From Actinobacteria bacterium OV450 (GTDB lineage: Bacteria; Actinomycetota; Actinomycetes; Streptomycetales; Streptomycetaceae), in contig LJCW01000197.1 of NCBI GenBank assembly GCA_001298555.1, forward strand, positions 1 to 64,000: 64,000 bases of DNA. Direction: 5' to 3'. The position numbers were made by a program, and so were the translations under genes. Under the pieces are notes generated by a model. The model had not been told where the DNA came from. It made no database searches and saw only the letters and a program-made list of their open reading frames with translations. Positions 61,736 to 64,000 of the stretch are shown in pieces (the stretch's first letter is position 1; each line of letters begins with the position of its first letter).

Positions 61736-62855
61736 GGCCTTGCTCCCTTCACCGCCCCGGAACGTGGGGGAGGAGGGCCTGGCGGGACGGGGGCCCGGTG
61801 CGAGCCCGGGCTGCGGTCAGCCACGCGGACCGCGCTCATGGCGGTCAACCTCCCCGGGAGGGTGCCCGGCCGCCCCGGCCCGCGGGTCCAGGTCGCCCAG
61901 GAGCTGCAGGAGGTCCGCGATCCCGCAGTCGGGTCTCCGGATCTCTCAGGATCACGGCGAGGCCCCGGGCGTGGTTGGTGCCGAAAGTCCAGCTGGTCCG
62001 AGGCTCCACCGGCTCCATGCCTGAATTATGCGATTTGCGATTCCGGTGTGACCAGACTTGAAACCAGATTCCCGAACGCAGGTGCCGCGGGGGATCACCA
62101 CCGCCACACCCGATCAAAGTCAGCCGTGGGCCGCGTTGCCCGCCCTCCTGCAGTCACACAGCCCGCCGGGTTGTGCCACCGGTAACGGGAAGGGCAGTAC
62201 GGCGCCAGAAGCTGTGATTGGGCTGGGGCAGGGCTTGTTCTCGCGGCGGCACCTGGGGCGACACCGGGCCGTCTGCGCGCTCGTCGCTGTCCGCGTCCGC
62301 CGCCCGGCCGACTCGCCTCCCCGCTCACCCGACGGGCGGGGCGGGGAGGCGGTGACGCCAGCACCGAACACGACCCAAGGGGGCCCTTCATTCGACTCAG
62401 CCGCTGACCGGCCACTGTGCTGGTTCCGCGTTGAAGCCCTGGAAGACCTCTACCGCGGCCGGCTTCTGCCTTGCCGGAATCATGAATGCCGTGCAGCACT
62501 TCTCCAACTGACCCGGGCCCAGGCTCCTTTCGCTCTGCGCTCCGGGCAGTTGGCCCACCTCGCACTGCCCATCATGACGATCAGGACGCGTGTCCTCAGT
62601 TCGCCGGTGGCTTCGTCTCCACCCGCACGAGGGAGTGGAACCTGGGCTCCGGCCGCGGGAATCGCCTGGCAGGACGCTGGTCGGGGTGCGGCCCCCGTCG
62701 CGACCCTGGTGGCCAGGGCCGCGCCCCGTACCGCCGAACGTACTCCGCGGCCAGAGGCGCCGGTGCCCCTGTCCGCGAGCTGCGGCCCGAGGCGGGCGTC
62801 ACCCGTTCGCGCACGGCGGGTGCCCGTGAGCAGGGGACGGGAAGAGGCTGGGCGC
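61736..62855. other. Region without a supported gene
   Basis: No gene is supported in this 1.1 kb. Frames on both strands are open by GC composition, without SD or family match. GGAAGAGG at about 62840 belongs to the next gene. Confidence 0.4.
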
Positions 62856-63480
62856 ATGTCCGCCACGCAGATCGTCTGCCCGCCTGACGAGCAGGGCTGG
62901 CGCTGGGTGCGTTACGACGGCGGTCACCATCGGGGTCGCGCACCGCCGGCCGCCATCAGGGGCTTCCTCGCGGCCGCCGGGCTGGGCCAGACATCCTGCC
63001 GCCGCCGCGGAGTCGGTGCCGGGCCGGCCGTGCTGCGGGCGGGGGTGGCGTACGAGCAGAAGCTGGACGGGCACCGGGCGCTGCTGTTCACCCCGGCCGG
63101 CCCGCGCGGCACGGTGGTGGTGCAGACCCGCCGCGGGGCGTTGGTCCAGGACCGGTGGCCGGACGTGGTGGCCGCAGCCGAGCAGTTGCCGCCCGGCCTG
63201 GCCCTCGATGGCGAGCTGGTCGTCTGGGACACCCCCGGAGGGCCGGTTGTCGTTTGAGGCGTCGCAGCGCCGGGCCGCCGCCCGCGCCCGCGGCGCCCCG
63301 GCCCTGGCGGCCCGGTGGCCGGCCTGCTTCGGCGCCTTCGACCTCCTGCAGCTCGGCGGCGAGGAGCTCCTGCGGTGGCCTTACAGGGACCGCAGGACTG
63401 AACTGGAGAAGTTGTTCACCGACACCGCCCTGACGGCCTCGTGGACGCTCGGGCCGGGTGGGCGCGTGGTGGTGCGCATC
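62856..63480 (+). pseudogene. ATP-dependent DNA ligase fragment with frameshift
   Basis: From about 63045 one frame reads VAYEQKLDGHRALLFTPAG (motif I KLDGHR with the adenylated Lys) and LALDGELVVWD (motif III). It then stops at 63255; the next frame continues RLSFEASQRRAAARARG, WPACFGAFDLLQLGGEEL, YRDRRTELEKLFTDTALTAS. One extra G in GGG at 63240-63242 explains the shift. Motifs IV-V and the OB domain are absent. The first 60 residues (TQIVCPPDEQGWRWVRYDG) look like the start of a different small Streptomyces protein, so the gene is also chimeric. 63481-63606 has no gene. Confidence 0.8.
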
Positions 63481-63606
63481 CGGCGCGGGGGCCCGCGGTG
63501 CTGTCACCCCTGTGGCTCGCGGTGGCGGGCGGGGCGAGTGGGGGCGTGGTCGACTGGGCGGGTGCGCGGTGCGGCGCGGGTCGTAAGGGCGGGCCTGGAG
63601 GCGGTC

Positions 63607-64000
63607 ATGGCGGAGGGCGGATCGTACGCGCGGATCGCGGTGGTCACCGGGGCGGCGCGCGGCGTGGGAGCGGCGGTGGCACGCCGGCTGGCCCTGCGGG
63701 GCATGCGGCTGGCACTGCTGGGCCGGGAGCTGGACTCGTTGCGCCAGGTCGCGGCCGGGCTGCCGACCGAGGCGCACTGCTTCGAGGTCGACGTCACCGA
63801 CGAGGCGGCGCTCCAGGGCGCGGCCCGCTGCGTCGGCGCACGGATGGGGCCCGCCTCGGTGGTGATCGCCAACGCGGGGATCGCCGCCGCGGGCCCGTTC
63901 GCTACGTGCGAGGCATCGCTGTTCGACCGGGTGGTCGAGGTCAACCTGATCGGGAGCGCGAACACCGCCCGCGTCTTCCTGCCCCAACTCGCCTCCACCA
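63607..64000 (+). CDS. Short-chain dehydrogenase/reductase (partial, 3' end outside)
   Basis: The first 131 residues of a classical SDR: AVVTGAARGVGAAVARRLAL with the TGxxxGxG cofactor motif, CFEVDVTDEAAL (Asp contacting adenine), VVIANAGIAAAGPF (NAG motif), VVEVNLIGSANTARVFLPQL. The active-site YxxxK lies beyond the window. The ATG at 63607 is the first sensible start; GGCGGT precedes it, with a weak SD. Function cannot be narrowed. Confidence 0.88.
   Translation, partial: MAEGGSYARIAVVTGAARGVGAAVARRLALRGMRLALLGRELDSLRQVAAGLPTEAHCFEVDVTDEAALQGAARCVGARMGPASVVIANAGIAAAGPFATCEASLFDRVVEVNLIGSANTARVFLPQLAST

Overview
The window is high-GC actinobacterial DNA, almost certainly from a Streptomyces. 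This is suggested by strong third-position GC, frequent GTG starts, GTGA/ATGA overlaps, and families such as MbtH, DUF6233, ECF41, DUF402 and secreted GH64/GH16 enzymes. The left end (1-60) is nearly pure C and looks like a contig or assembly edge; the right end cuts an SDR gene.

0.1-29 kb: a nonribosomal peptide cluster that is open on the left. The plus-strand arm has a one-module NRPS (C-A-PCP), a free-standing adenylation protein and an MFS exporter. The minus-strand arm is one translationally coupled operon: NRPS C-A-PCP-E-C-A-PCP, then NRPS (C-A-PCP)x3-TE, then MbtH, then a second MFS exporter. Between them are an HTH-only LuxR protein, a divergent 344-aa LuxR-type regulator, a degenerate cupin/JmjC-like protein and a small secreted protein. 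Two substrate codes are readable with fair confidence (Ser, Gly); the others are unusual. The free A protein has no free carrier protein here, and the C-domain types imply missing upstream modules, so part of the cluster lies outside the window. Upstream of the operon is a LuxR pseudogene broken by a 5-bp tandem duplication.

29.7-43 kb: secreted and regulatory genes. These include an SH3-like secreted protein, DUF402, a NarL-type and an OmpR/CseB-type two-component system, an EEP-family protein, a lamin-tail protein, and a beta-glucanase pair (GH16-CBM13 then GH64-CBM6) preceded by a LacI-type palindrome.

43.6-51.1 kb: an accessory, partly decayed stretch. It has a secreted bulb-lectin protein, a small secreted toxin-like protein with a DUF4288 partner, a frameshifted SMI1/KNR4 gene, a HEAT-like protein, IS110 and IS630 fragments, an M36-like metalloprotease, and remnants of phage-like HTH, DUF6233 and HU genes. 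It ends at a cold-shock gene and the initiator tRNA gene with its terminator.

51.6-64 kb: hypothetical genes, a divergent TetR/SnoaL pair with two matching operator-like sites, a dead alpha/beta hydrolase (frameshift, stop and lost nucleophile), an ECF41 sigma factor coupled to an NDH-2-like oxidoreductase behind a matching promoter, an aromatic FAD monooxygenase, a double-STAS protein, a frameshifted DNA ligase and a partial SDR. Motif readings, specificity codes and family names were made by eye and memory; no database search was run.
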